The position numbers and the translations under genes were made by a program. A stretch of DNA of 64,000 bases from the NCBI GenBank assembly GCA_029948255.1, contig JALIZF010001870.1, positions 898,501 through 962,500 of the forward strand, written 5' to 3'. The notes beneath the pieces are model-generated. The model was not told the DNA's origin. It worked only from the letters and a program-made list of their open reading frames with translations, and searched no databases. How positions within the stretch are numbered: the stretch's first letter is position 1; the number at the start of each line of letters is the position of its first letter. Of this stretch, positions 43,901-58,600 are shown one piece after another. The stretch is from Telmatactis stephensoni (lineage: Eukaryota; Cnidaria; Anthozoa; Actiniaria; Isophelliidae).

Positions 43901-46900
43901 TTTTAGTGACAAAAGAAAAGAAAATCTCTGACTCTAGTGGGACTCAAACCTATAATACATGCAAGTGTGGATACATGTGCATTGCTTTATCAAATTGCCA
44001 TCCTTGTGATCACCGTAGCACATCAATGAAGTCTCCTGTCAGTTCTTAGACCTACCTCAATATATTGTCTGTCAACAACATCCATCCATGTTTCCTCCTA
44101 CAAACAAAACAAAGACAGTTACTACTACTACTGGAATTCCATGGCGGTGAGTGACCAGAATGCAGAGTAGGAGAGTATGAATGGTCTGTGTGGTTGTTTG
44201 TATTGCTATTGTGCTGTTGCTATAATTGTAATTGTCATTGGTATTGTAGTAGTTGTTATTGTCAGAGATTGTGATTGTAATTGTTGTTATTGTAGTTGTT
44301 ATTGTCCTTGTAATTGTTATTGTAGTTACGTAATTGTCATTGGTATTGTCATTATAGTATTGTCATTGTAATTGTCATTGGTATTGCAGTTGTTATTGTC
44401 ATTGTAATTGTTGTTGTCGTATTATTGTCATTGTAATTGTCATTGTTATTGTCATTGTTGTCATTATCATTTTAATCATTGTTGACATTATTACTGTTAT
44501 TGTCATTGTTATTTTTCATTGTCAAGACTGACTGCAAGATGACATTATTTTGTAAAAGTCCATGTTTCATTAATTGTATCAAACAGTTTAAAGTGTCACC
44601 CTTTTGAATCTATAATCTTCTTAGCTTCAAGCTACTGTCTCTCCATGATATATCACATCTCTGTGAAAGGTTCATATTATATCGTGCACTAGGTGCTTTT
44701 CTACTCACAAGCTTCAAGTCCTCTTCATGTGGTTCATATCTAAGACTTGTATCAACTTGGTTCAGATCTGGCATTCCATAAACACTGTATATATCAAGCA
44801 CATCTTTGAGGGTAGACGCTTTTGGAGTTACATCCTGTTAAAATAATTAAAAACATTATTAAATTTATAAAATAATTTATGTTGAAAAAGAACCATCCTA
44901 ATCTGATTACAACCCAGAGGGCAAAAGCCCTAAAGTGGCTTAGTGAAGAACAACTCATCAAATAAACTCAGTTGTGTTTCAATTCAGTCTATGTGTGCTG
45001 TATTAATTACTTAAAACAATAATAGTCCAGTTTCCAGTTACCAGAGACCGCTGGACTTCCTGACAAAAGGCGCATTTATACAGGGATAGCCTCCTTTTCA
45101 AGCAAGACACATGGGAGTAAATTCGATTTTTCTGTTGTTCTTAACAAAACAAAAATTGAGTTTACTCCCATGGGTCTTGTTTGAAAAGGAGGCTAACCCT
45201 GTATAAATGCGCCTTTTGTCAGGAAGTTCAGCGGTCTCCAGTAATTGGAAACTGGACTATTGAGTTCAGTTTTATGGTGTCATATACCTTTGTGGGTTTT
45301 GGTTGGTTGATAAAGAGTCCAGTAAGTTTACTAGTAGACTTTGGTCTGTGTAGTGTACCAGTACCAGTCTGTTGCTCTAAGTGTAGAGCTGGATTTGATG
45401 ATGTGAAGGTAGTATTTGCACTTTCCTCACCAAAGAAACTAATGATATTCTTTTTACCTCGTTGACTCTAACAGTATATGTAAATGAAGTGAAATGAAGA
45501 GTTAATTTAAGGAGGATGATGATAATTAGCGTGGCTAGTACTACAACTTGTCGAAAGTTGAGGCATGACAACTGGAAATATGATTTGGTGTTTGAATCTA
45601 GTTTTGATATAGCAAACAAACAGAGGTGCCAAAGTTAGCAATAGAGAAGCAGCAACAGAAATAAGGTAATGTAGCCACGGGAACCTTACCATGGCAACTA
45701 AACACATCCTAGAGCCAGTCAAATAATTTTCAGACAAGGTAAGAAAAAATTAATTCACTACTTGTTAAGTTGACAGCTAGTTAAGCAGCTAAAGAATTCA
45801 ATGGCTGACAAATGTTAAGCGAATTGATTACAAAGCAAGTGAAGGTTAATGCACTGTCTTGCACTCAGAGTCCATAATTTAACTTCTAACAAGCTTCTAA
45901 TTGTTTACCATTTTTAGTTGTTCATCTAATTGTCTTTCCCTTTCGTCTTGTTCTAATTTTTTGATATTTCCTTTCGCTCTGCTTAGTGATCCATTATCCA
46001 CGTTGATGGATTTACTTCTTGGTTTCTGATATTCATCACTTTGGTCAACATTTTTTACGATTTCAATGACTCTTTGGTCGACTTTTACAACACCATTGGC
46101 TAACAGAAACAATAGACAACAATCAAAGAAAGAATGGATGAATGATAGAAGGAAAGGAGGGAGGAGGGGATGGAGGGAGAGAGGGAGGGAGGGAAGAAAA
46201 AGGAGTGAATAAATGAATGGAAGTATGAATGGAAGAAAGGAATGATGGGTGGCAGGCAGACAGGCAGGAATTGGAAGGAAGGAATGAATGGATTGATTAA
46301 TGAATTGATGAAAAAGTGAGTGAGTGATGGATGAATGAGAAAATAAATGCAAAAATGAACAATATGAGGAATAAATGATTACTAAAATAAATAAGAAAGC
46401 GCACCTACAAATGACAGAAACTGAATGAAACAAAAGCATATTGTCTAAACAGAAACTTAATCAAATAAATCGATGAATGAATGAAGTTCTGACTATCCCA
46501 ATGATCATCCAGTCACCAAACTTACAGACCAGCCAACTCACAGACCCACCAACCCACCAACAAACTGGCTTCTCATAGCTTACCTCGAACATGCAGAATA
46601 TTTCCTCCCATAGGAAATGTATCAAATGCAAGAGGTAGTGGTGTATTGGATGCATCAAGAAATACCGAATGACTAAGAAAGCTCAAATCTCTCTCTGAGA
46701 ACAATGGTTCAAGTGAGTCCCTATACATAAATGAAAACATAAATAAGTACAATATTTCTATCAAAAGTTGTAAGCAAGGGTGGCATGCTTAGAACCCCAA
46801 GTGATATTTTCTGTTTTCGGTTTCTTGTTCCCCATAACAATTATTACCCCTGGGAGCAAAGTCTGTTACATGTAGACAAACGGCACAATGAATTTGTCAG

Positions 46901-49607
46901 TTACTGGTGCTGACCAGACAACCACTCAGAAACAAGATTACATTGTAATATTATTCTGACTTCTAGAAAAGATCATGACAAGTGAAGCAAAAAAAAAAAG
47001 AAAAAAAAAAAGAAACAATATAATGACCTTGGTTTCTCAAAAATACATGTATGATTCTTGTCTACATACATGGATTTAATATTACTAAAACATACTTTAA
47101 TGATTTTCCTTTTAGTGCAGGTACAATTTCTATACCGATGTCATCATCAACTTCTCCATGAAATTTGACAGTAAAAAATTCTCTTCCAGGATCCTGTAAT
47201 ATATCATAAATACATCTCATGAGTTTATATTTCAAAGGGTATAGAAGTTTCAGTTTACCACTTTTGCAGCACCCTACTGGCAGGGGATTCATTAAAAGTT
47301 TAAATTTTGGGGGGCATGTGCTGTGACATCAGGTCAAGAAATAGAGAATGTTTATATTTATTAACAAAAGTTGTCTTAGTTGTCCAAGACAGCCAGGCAA
47401 AACCCATATCTGGTCAATTTGCCAGTTACCTGGCCCTTAATAAGCCCCCTGCACTGGTGTGTAGCTGGACTTTCAGATAATCAGGATCATCTGCTTACAT
47501 AGCATTAGCAAGGGAAAGACAAAAATCCAGATAATTAGCATTTAAAATTCCTGCTGTGACCATTTTCATTGTCATGCAAAAACTGTTCATTATTGTCATT
47601 TTTACCATCAAAAAAATCCTCCTCCTCCTGACTACCAATATCAATATTATCGTGATTAAAAGCACCACTACCATCAGATCACCATCACCATCATCACCAC
47701 CACTGATGAGCGCATCAAGCATCATAATATTAAAGATGATATGGTAATATTTTTTGGAGAACTTACATCGGTATTGTGTCTTCTAGGTTTTCTTTTGTTA
47801 TTGGCACTAGTCAATTTGAATATTCTTTTTCCTGTGGAGTAACCTCGAGTTTTCTTCTCCCTATAATAAATAGAAATGAATTGATTATTGAAGAAATAGA
47901 AACAAATGGATGAATGAAGTAATAGAAATAAATAAATGAATGAATGTGAGCGATTTCCATCAAAGGCTCTTTTTAGAAGCTTGGTATTCGGACCTTGATG
48001 ACAAATCAAGGAACGATCGAATCCAAATTCCAGACATTTATAGAACTCTTGTAAATTCTTACAAATCTCGCGCGCGCTAATTGTTACCGTTATAATCGCG
48101 CGTGCAAACGTTTTTGTCACACTGAAGAAGGTCCGCGTTTGGACCGAAACGTCTGTAAAACTTTTCATCAAAATAACTAAGCTAGAGACAACCAAATAAA
48201 TTATCATGAATGATCCTAGCTGCAAATTCAAAATGAATGGATGTGTAGAAACGAATAAATGAATGAACAGAAATGGATGGATGAATGAATGAATACAAAT
48301 AGATGGATGAATATACAGTATAGACACAAATGGATGAATAAACAAATGGAAATGAATGGATGAATGAATGTATAGAAACAAATGGATGGATGAACGAATG
48401 TAAAGAAATGAATGTACAAATAAATGAATAGATTGAAATAGATTCATGAATCAATTGTATAGAAATGAATAGATGAATAAAAAAACAGAAATAAATGGAT
48501 GAATTAGAAATGAATGAATGAACAAATGAATGGCTGAATGAATGAAAATGAAAGTACACCAACTGATAGGATGGACAGAAAAGAATAAAAAAAAAGAATC
48601 CCGATTTTTTGAACCACCAAGGGAAATGAAAATTGGTTAATAATTATTATAAGAAATTGGGAAGTTTGAGAAATTGTGGGTAAAGCTACAGTGAAACAAA
48701 CCCAAGGGGAAAAAGCATTTGATGTAAGTTATTGGGAGGTTCAAGAAACTGAGGGTTCAAGAACTCAGGATTCTACTGTAAATAAATTAATTCATAAGTA
48801 AATTTACATAGCATCTGATCAATCATGCCATTATTGCTGTACTTTACATACTAGATGTTAAAAACAATAAGGATTGTATGCTCTCCAAATTGAGTCAATT
48901 AGATAAAAAAAATAATGAATGGAATAGAAAATTGCAATCACTACTGAATGACTTACACTTTAATTGGTCCATCGGTTACATCATCTTCAGGCCCTGAGTT
49001 GTGATCAGACTGATGTGAATGAGTTGAAGAGCTTCTTGTTAATTTCATTCGAGCTACAAATAAATGATCAATATTTTATCGGTAAGCTGTGCATGATCAA
49101 CCTTATTTTATATTACAGCAAACAAAGTGCAAATTATGCATGAGTTATCTCTGGTCTGATCAAAGCTAATTACGTTGTCTTCTATGTTTTTTAAATTTCA
49201 AAAACGAACTTGATATGCATAGACTCGAAGGGCTGCTAGGCAGAGTCTTCAGTACATAGACCGAGTGCCGGTGTGGCGACCAATTTGGGTGGCTGTTGTT
49301 CGGGGCTTACTGGCCTCGTGCTCACGTGGAAACACAAAATCGTTTTCGCATGAATGAGGGGCTGGTGAGTCCGGGGCAATAGTTATTCGGGTGGGTCACC
49401 ATATTGGCATTTGGCGAATATAATAGTATTTTATTATATAAAGTAGTTTTATAATTTTTTATATGTTTTATATTTTTAGATAAACTAAGTTATAGCAATC
49501 CATATTATTATGCATTGATATTATTTATGTTATTAATTATGTTGTTACACGACCCCACAAGACTCTGGCTTTAAATACTGATCGTGTTTAAATAATGTTA
49601 TATTATT

Positions 49608-49643
<36 letters not shown>

Positions 49644-52600
49644 TTTTATTTATTTATTTATTTATTTTTTTATTTATTTATTTATTTATTATTTTTTATT
49701 TATTTTTTATTTATTTATTTTTTAATTCAATATTTTAACAGGAGCATCTAATTTAGCTGTAGCTAGTTTAAATAGAGTCCTGTGATTATTATTATTATTA
49801 TTATTATTATTTAATTACCAAACTGTATTGCCTACATATATGCATGCATATAATTATATGTGATCTTTGATTGAAATCTAACTTTTCCACTGAGTGACGT
49901 CCCATAAAATAAAATAATTTTCCTTCAAGTTGTCAAAATTCCATAGGAGAAATAATTACACTTTGATCAAAAGTCACTAGACATTTAATACTTCATTTAC
50001 TGGAAATGATACAAGAGAGTATCTCCAATATCATTGATAGCAATATCAAAGGTTGGATCTAAGTTATTTTAATTATGTGAATGACAATGCATTCTTAGTA
50101 TTCTTAAACTGAGGCAAAACAGCATTATCAGATATATACACAGCTAGCAAGCCAGACGTCTCGACAGAAATTTATATCCATGCATTTACTAATGGAACCA
50201 TAAACAATACATGTAAATGTGGCTATATTTAAAATTATAGGTACTATTTTGAAAAACGTTCTGTACTAATACATGCCAACTTTTATGTTTTATCAAATTA
50301 AACTGTTTATATATACAGTCAGCAATATATTGTATTATAAACTCAATATATATCAGATAAAACCATCTCCATACAGTACATGCCATATCATGTATTGCAT
50401 TCTGATCATTTTTGATTAGAAACATTTTGATACATTGCGTACACGTCAGCAGTGCTTTGCATGCCAATGTTGCATGTACCTATATATCTTATTTTCTATC
50501 CCGAAATAGATAAACTCTTCCTAACAGCTAATACCTTTAAATCAGATTAGAGACCATGACCAACAGAAGCCGTCATGTACATTTTGCTTTTCTTAAAACA
50601 ATTTAAAAAAGACACACCAGCCACAGGCATATTCGTGATATTTAAAAATTATACATAAAAGGGGGCACTTTATTTGTGGCCTCAGATGGCTTATTTAAAT
50701 CTACAATAACCACTTACTAGAAGCTGCAGAGCAAAAAACATGCAAACTGCAGGCATAAAAATGGGCCACACGGTCCTCTAAAAGATTCATCCAAAATTTG
50801 ACTTGCCTTCACAATATTATAATTGTTTTATCATCTCCTGATCAATTCTGAAGCAAGTTTGTCTATGAATGATACATGTTCATTATGCATATACATGTAC
50901 ATACAGTGTACTCCCAAAAAATGTTTATCAATCACTACATTATCTGCAAAAAGAAATCTGAGCCTATAGAATCAGTAATCAACACAGAATCAATATTGAT
51001 ATGATGAGGTTTTTCAAACTTCTGATTTCCCTGTTAATTAAGCTAACAATATGATTGTTAGTTAACTCCTCATTTTTAAGATGAACAAATCTTTTCAACA
51101 GACATATTACAGAAAATAAACTGACCTTCAAAACCTACAGTTGCTGTATGTGCCACCGAGGCAACACCTAGAGTTTTAGCTAGTACTATCAAGAAGAAAT
51201 TTGGCAGAGTGTGAGGAACGTTTGCGAATGGACTTAAGAAAGAGTTGCCACTATAATTATACTTCGCGTGACTTGATCTTAAACGTCAAATGTTTACAAT
51301 GGCTGAGGGTATTGTGTCAAAACAACATTCCGTGGTCTATTCAGCAGAGAAGATGAAAGCACATTCAATTGATCAGTTTCATTTTAAAGGCTGAAAACAA
51401 AGGTCATTATCAAGTACTACGAAAAGGAAAAACTTGCATTCATTTGAAATATTTCATGAAATAAATATTGGAATGTCTTAATAGTAATAACAGCCACAAT
51501 AAACAAGTTTGGGAAATATAATTTTTTTTTGTAAAAAAAAAATGGCAAGTTTTTAGCAGATGTTCAAAATTTCAGCTCAAAGCCTTCTGTGAACATTTGA
51601 TATTATCATTTAAATCAGAACTGAAAAATGTCTGTAGCCATTAAAACCCTTAGGACTCATTCAATTCTGACAAAAACAAAAAACACAACTTTCAAGTGGA
51701 AAAATTGATGGAACTTAAAAGTGGAACATGATCAGTAAGAAATGAAACTTACGTGGATATGCAAATATTACATGACATGTATCGAATATAATTCTTATTT
51801 AAAGTCGAGTTTGTATGGCTGTCAAAATGGCACTGCACGGTCATGGCATGGTTACAGCAGGAATTTCGAATGTTTTTATAGACATCACGGCACTACTGAC
51901 ATGGTCACGATAGGGCGCAGTCTCTTTTACACTGCTCACTCGAAATCTGCTCTCAGGAGGAATTGAAATGTAGCTTAATTAATACTCTAATGTTGAAATA
52001 ACGAAATAAAGAATGTTCCAGATAAAACTTACATTTGTTGATTTCAAATCTTGCATGCTTGGCATTGATTCCTAGATGGTGGTACTCGTCACATTTCAAA
52101 CACAAAGCCAATGGAAATCCACTGTTAATTTCCTGACATACCTCATGATGACAGACCTATGAGGAAACATGAATATACATGACATCTTAATGGTCACACT
52201 TTCAGACATTCATCATTATAAAATGGGCAAACTGTTATAGCCTATGGAAGACAGCTAGTCATAGTCTAGCTGGTTTAAAAATACATGTATGTAGCAGCTG
52301 GTTTAATATTAAGTGGTTTCAATATTTTTAATAAACCCTTGGAAGCCTGCATTTATAATAATGCAAGGATTGATAAACTAAGAACACAGGGCAACTGAAA
52401 TTTTGTGTGAATAAAGCTGCCAATGGCAATGACAAATTATAGACAAGGTGTCACTGACAATATGTCATGGTATAATATATATGGCACAGTCCCTTTCACG
52501 TCCATATAAAAGATCTACTGAATCTAGGTCATTGTGCTTTTGAAAAGTATACTGTAAAAATAATAAAGCACGTACAGTTCGTATGAAGGTGACATGGACA

Positions 52601-55600
52601 GTGTCATTCCACATGACAGGTGCATTGCCATTTTCACAGTCATTCAAAATCTACTCTGTAATTACATGTGGATATAAACTATTACAAAAACATACAAAAA
52701 ATTAGCTCCTAACAGTATATACATGTACAAGCTCCACAATTTATTGCATTAAGCATTTAAAAATTTAGAAGTATGTAGAGAACAAAATAATTTAAAATTG
52801 CAGCAATATCTATTCGCATTTGTCCCCTGATTTTAGCAGCGTGCAGCTACAATAAGTCCCAACTGGAGGGGTTCTCACAAACTAATGTTACTTATTTTTA
52901 CACATCACGTAAAAAGTGTCACCTAAAGGGTGGATCAACCTGATAAATAATGAATTTCTCTTATTCTAACACTTTCATTTTTGTTTTAGTCATAGTTTTA
53001 AATATATGCATGATGTTGTAATATGAGACTGTAAGTATCAAAATAAAGTAGTTCTATTACCATAATCCTTGATAATCTGATTATAAGAACTGACAGCCTA
53101 AAAAAGCTGAATTACAGTTTTTAAATCAGAGTCAATTTGTATCACCTGTTACAGGATAAATCATAGGTTTGGGGTTTGATTTATAAGATTTATTTTGCCT
53201 TGCAATTTAGAATTTGAAATTTTTGCACCAGATAATTCTTTTTGCTAATTAAGGAATATAAAATGCATGTGCATGTCTCTGTACTGTGATATAAACACGA
53301 TGGAAGATGTAGAGCAAGAGAAAAGCAAGATTACAAATGTAGGAACATGAGGTGTAGCCGAATGTTTCTCTGACTTGCTTTTCGAGTGCTCTACATCTTC
53401 CAGAGTGTTTACATGGTATATCACAGTACAGAGAAATAAGCGATCGTTTTATATTCATTTGCTTTTATAGAACATTTTTGACGTTTTTTGACAAGCTATG
53501 TCTCTGTCCTCTGATATAAACATGGTAGCCAGCCAATCAGCGCGCGCGTTATATCTCTTTATAATACATAATATACTAGATAGTTTCAGATAAATGACAA
53601 AAATTTTCTCAAGTAAAGGAAATGTATGTACATTTACGCAATATAAAATTATAGATTATAGTTTTGAAAATTGGTACAGGATATCTGGAATAACTTTGGG
53701 TAAACAAGCTAATTAACCTAATAGTGTTTGATGCGTCATAAGGTCAAACTTTAACTTATATTAATACCACTTGTAGACACCTCTATATAATTTTAGATAC
53801 CAATTGTTACTTCAATTGCAATATTGAGGCCTAAACACAAAGCAAAACATATTGTATTGTAACGTCTTGAAAGGGGCTTATACATGTAGGATAATTTGCT
53901 GGTGGTTTTTCTTATATGACTGCAATTTTCTGCCCTCCCCTCCCCTCCCCTCCCCCCAAAAAATCAAAGTATCAAATTTCAAATGTGACAAGTTTTAAGA
54001 GCAAACATATGCATAGCATAATTTTTGTTTTCTTGTAAGTTATAAAACTTCCCATAATGAGACCCCAGAAATTAAAGTCAAGTCTACTAGGATATATTAA
54101 GTAAGTGAAGTATATTATGTGCAACATAGTGTTGTGTACAGCTGTTACAAACTCCATTATTTCCGATTTTCTCAGATCAGGAAGTAAGTCTAAAAATATT
54201 ACAATTCATCAGAAAGTATTAACAATATTATATCAATTTGTCAATTTTCTTAAAACAAAGAATTTTATAAAAATAGATTCTTATAATAAAAACAAATAAT
54301 GACAATAAAGTCTCCATGATTATTATTGACTGTGTGATCATTTTTAGGGGTGTGATATGTGGGCGTAGAATTTATCGTTTTTACAGTTTGAATGACAAGG
54401 ACTTCCTGTAATATGAGACTGAGATTATAATACACCATATGCAGCTTCTTGCATTGTCACTAGCAATTATTATAAATAAAATGTACTAAGTTAATACATT
54501 ATTAATATTATTGTTGTACTATGCATGCATTATTAGATTCTGAAACGTTGGCAAGGAAACATTTTAATTAGCATTTTTTAACTTTCTGTGCCTTAGGCCA
54601 GCTTCTAGAATATTTTTGATTTTGATTACTAAACATGCTGCAAATAAATAACCTAATTATAAGAAATCAGCTGAACAAAGAGCTCTTCATATCTATTGTC
54701 TTTAAAACAATGCTCCTCTAGATCTATTGTTTGTATTGGTGTTACAGATGACTATGCACAATTTGCTGCATATACATTATTTAGAGACCATATCACAGAA
54801 ATATCATACACTGTAGCTAGACTATACTACAGAATGTATGACAATATTAAAATGTGATGATGCGTTGCATGACTGCACCATAACAAAAACAAAGTCAGAT
54901 ACCAACCAGTATCCAGAGGGTCACGGGTTCGATTCCCGTCAGGTTGACTCGGAAAATTTTTTCTGAGTTCCCTGTACAACTAGGGACAAACTGACTACAT
55001 TTCTCTATTTCCCATCCTTGTTGATTAACTTAATTCTATCTAATAACAGTCAGAACAATTCCTTATTTTGGGAATAAACCAGTTGTGAGTTAATGTTCCT
55101 TGATTTCCATTAAGATAATCACAACTTTGAGGAAATTAAACAACTGCTAGTTGGAAATCTAAAGTATTGCTTTTTACATTCAAATACAATATATAAATCT
55201 AGCCTAAGGCTAGCTTTTACCAAATTCTACAGAAAATATTTATATGCACAGTCAATCAAGGCCGACATATGGGCAATATAGAACTCTGAATTGGTCTATT
55301 AGAGGTACGTGTATTTGTACACGTACATGTATTTATACTGTATATTATGTACTTATTGACTGAGTTAGGCTGGGCTGGATGCAAAAATATTTGACTCAAG
55401 GTTATGCCATACATGCCAAGCACAGCGAGGTCCATATACAAATGACCAGGAGCCAAAATTCCCCATCCAGCACAACCCAATTAACTCAGTAAATTAATAA
55501 GCATTTTATCACATGACCTGTTTTTTAATAAAAAGTACTAAAAACTCTCTTAAATACAAAAATAGAAATATAGCATGCAGAAACAAGCAGGCGGTCATTC

Positions 55601-58600
55601 AGGTTTTTACAGCCTGCTTGAGCAAATTAATAAGCTACCTGTATAGTACGGCCCCAATCACGTCATCTTTTCTGAAGGTTTTATTAAGAGCATGCAAGCA
55701 GAGAAATACGGGTCATATATATAATTGTTAATATTACAAAATGTACTTCAGTCTGCTCACTGAAATTCAGGACTCAATATCTTTATTGCAATTTTTAAAT
55801 TATAATAAAAATCTTGTACCCTGACCAAACCACTAAGTGATTATACCACTTTTTATTTAACAACTAATTGACAAGGAATAGCTATAGGTATATGTATATG
55901 TCATGTCATTGGTTTGAGAATATTTTTGGTTCGGACATTTTCAAACCAGCCAGTTTCCTTTCTCCAATAATTATTTTCATAATAGAGTACCACAGTGATG
56001 ACATCATAAAAAATCAATGTTTTGTTTATCAAATTTTGTTTCTAAATAGATCTGTTTTGCTTGGCTCAATGTTTTCCCAATCCTCTTCCAAGGGGGAATG
56101 AGATTCTTTGTCCACAGTGAACATTCTTGTGTGTCTTCTTAATTAAAGGATTTCAAACAAAGAAATGCAGTTCCCAATAGGACTGTACTGGGAAAACATT
56201 GAGCCAAGCAAAACAGGTTTATTTTGATAGAACATTATGAAAGGATATTACATGCCAAATTTCTTGGAAAGCAATTAATTAAATACTGGCCCAGATGTGG
56301 GCAGCTGAATATATAATTTCTCCTAACAAATTGCTGTCAATTTGGCTTGGACCCTTACTTCAGGATCCAAGCAAAATTTGATTTGTATAGGGAAATTATA
56401 CAGCGCACACCTATACTGTATCTCAGGCAATATTTAAACGATTTCCATAGAATATATTTAACAAATATATATCTTTCATATCAAAGAGTAAAATTGAATA
56501 AATCAAATTTTAGACGCGTGACTTTGAGTTGTGTGACATAATTCACGGGCTTACAACTCGACCCAAAAAACATCCAAACCATCAAAATATCTAAATACAA
56601 ATCTACAGAATAACTCAAACCACAATTTTCTAAAACATATACAAGAATAGAGCTGGTAGGATTCAAAAATAGATTTTAGTTTGAATTTTTGTGACTTGTG
56701 ACGTCATGTGCAAACGAAGAATTAGTCTAAAATTATAGCAACTTACAATTAAACCCAGCTGGGTTTCAAATTTCAAAACCAAAAATAATTTTAAACCAAA
56801 AATTAAAACAATCTTAAATAAAATACACATGGGTATTCAAAAATAGATGGCCTTATATGGCAATTCAAAGGATTGCACAAAGCACAAAGAATATAGCAGC
56901 ATGTACAGTAGTAACATACAGCCCTCGGGAAAATTCTAGCCATTGTGGGGATCACGATAATGTAGCCATTAATGGAGATACAGTACATGCATGGCTGTAA
57001 CTGAGAAAACCATTGTGTAATCACAGAAAGTATCCATACCCCAACCATGGAGGGAATTGGAAATTCTGGAGGGGAGGGAGGTCAGAGAAAGAACAAATTA
57101 CAGAGTTTGTATGGTGAGAAATGGAAGTTCCAGAGGATAGGGGGTCAATCTTCAAATTTCCTCTGTCATGGGGGTATAGATATCTCCTGGAACTACACAT
57201 TAAAATAACTTCAAATTTGAATCTGGAAAATCCATATTAGGGGCAGGCCTACATTAATAGAATTTACGTTACCTTCACAGCGACACTTTTCTTGATCTGC
57301 ACACTTGTGTTGCATAATTTCCCATCACAGAGACGCAGGGAATCATCTACAAAAAGAGAAAGTTGTTTTAGCTGAACCTTGCCAAGATAATATCAATAGA
57401 AATTGATAGTTGATATGAAGGCAATGACAGTACTTAAGATAAGGCTGCTCTTTTCCTGAGTACCTAAGAGCCGGCTCCATGAGAATTGATCTATTTTTAG
57501 ATAAGGTATACCTAATTTAAAGTTGATTTAGTAATGCATTTTAGAGCTTTTATACAATGCAAGCTGCATAAAAGAAACAGCACCAAATATGAACTATTAT
57601 CACTCAGCAGGGATTCCTTATTGCCATGCAATAAAGAAACAGAAAACAATGCCACTTTTCCTGACAGCTTTCAACATCTCAATTCACATTTAATTAAGTG
57701 CAATCAGCTCATGATCTATATATATCCTGGTATTGTCTGAATCTTCTGTACTCAATCTTCCTAGAACTTCCATATTTTGTGCAACTATAAAATGCATATC
57801 TTTTGAGTAGCTTCAGATCATTTATGCCTATTAGATAATTCCAAGGTTTTATATAAATATAACAATTGTAAAATCCATTAAATGATATTTTTGGCTCAGA
57901 AAATTTCACAATGATTCAAAACTACAACCAATAAAAATCAATGTTTTGCAACAAAGACAAATCAAGAAATGTTTTGAAAACTTTGTGGATAATATATTTT
58001 TGAAATATATTTTTAAATCTTAGTACTTCTAAGGGATATATGTCAACTTGATATTCAGAATTTCTGAATAATATAGCCAAAAAAATTTATCAAAATAAGG
58101 TAAAAGTAAAATTAAAGTAAAATATATAAAAATACAAATTAAATAATTAAAAGTATAACAGAAATATAATATCATTAAGAAATGAAAAAAATTTGCTCTG
58201 CATGAGAAATAGCAAAAAATTCTTCCAGTTGGCCAGTGGTTTATCAGTGATATGGAATGAGATATTCAAAGTAACTCAACAGCTTATCTATATCTTTGTT
58301 TTATAAATTGTTACAAAAGTTTTGGACATTTTAATACTAGATAATTTCTGCCAACCTCCTGAAAGCTAAGAATCTAACAAAACAATTCACAGAATTGTAA
58401 CACATATTTCAAACAACTGACCCCCCACAGATTTAAGCTCCACGTCCGATTGCTTTCGCCGTTGATAGAACGAACAGTAACGAAAACCTTTTACACACAT
58501 CACTGACAACCAAATTCTAAAGCAATAAATTCAGAGAAGAATACATTCGAATCAATGTCAGTTTCGAACGTTTCGAACGTTTCATCAGATTGACAATCGA

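Larger units (their letters stand above)
52157..57272. other. Intron 3 of the PLEKHG5-like gene (5.1 kb)
   Basis: Longest intron. It holds the elements at 52440, 53270, 54905 and 56043. Otherwise AT-rich with no further exon recognised. Confidence 0.5.

Noticed and set aside
44610..44708. Extension of exon 12 to a stop at 44610
   Set aside because: Donor GTGAGT at 44708 keeps the phase into exon 13, whose WMDVVD matches the family; the read-through does not.
46140..46439. N-terminal part of the 180-codon frame preceding exon 10
   Set aside because: Low-complexity purine-rich repeat read on the opposite strand; only 45909-46099 is an exon.
48182..48562. Ser/His/Phe-rich minus-strand frame of 126 codons
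   Set aside because: Product of the AATGGATGAATG simple repeat; no splice or start context.
54905..54965. tRNA gene
   Set aside because: Only the T-arm is convincing; no acceptor stem, D-arm or anticodon arm can be paired.
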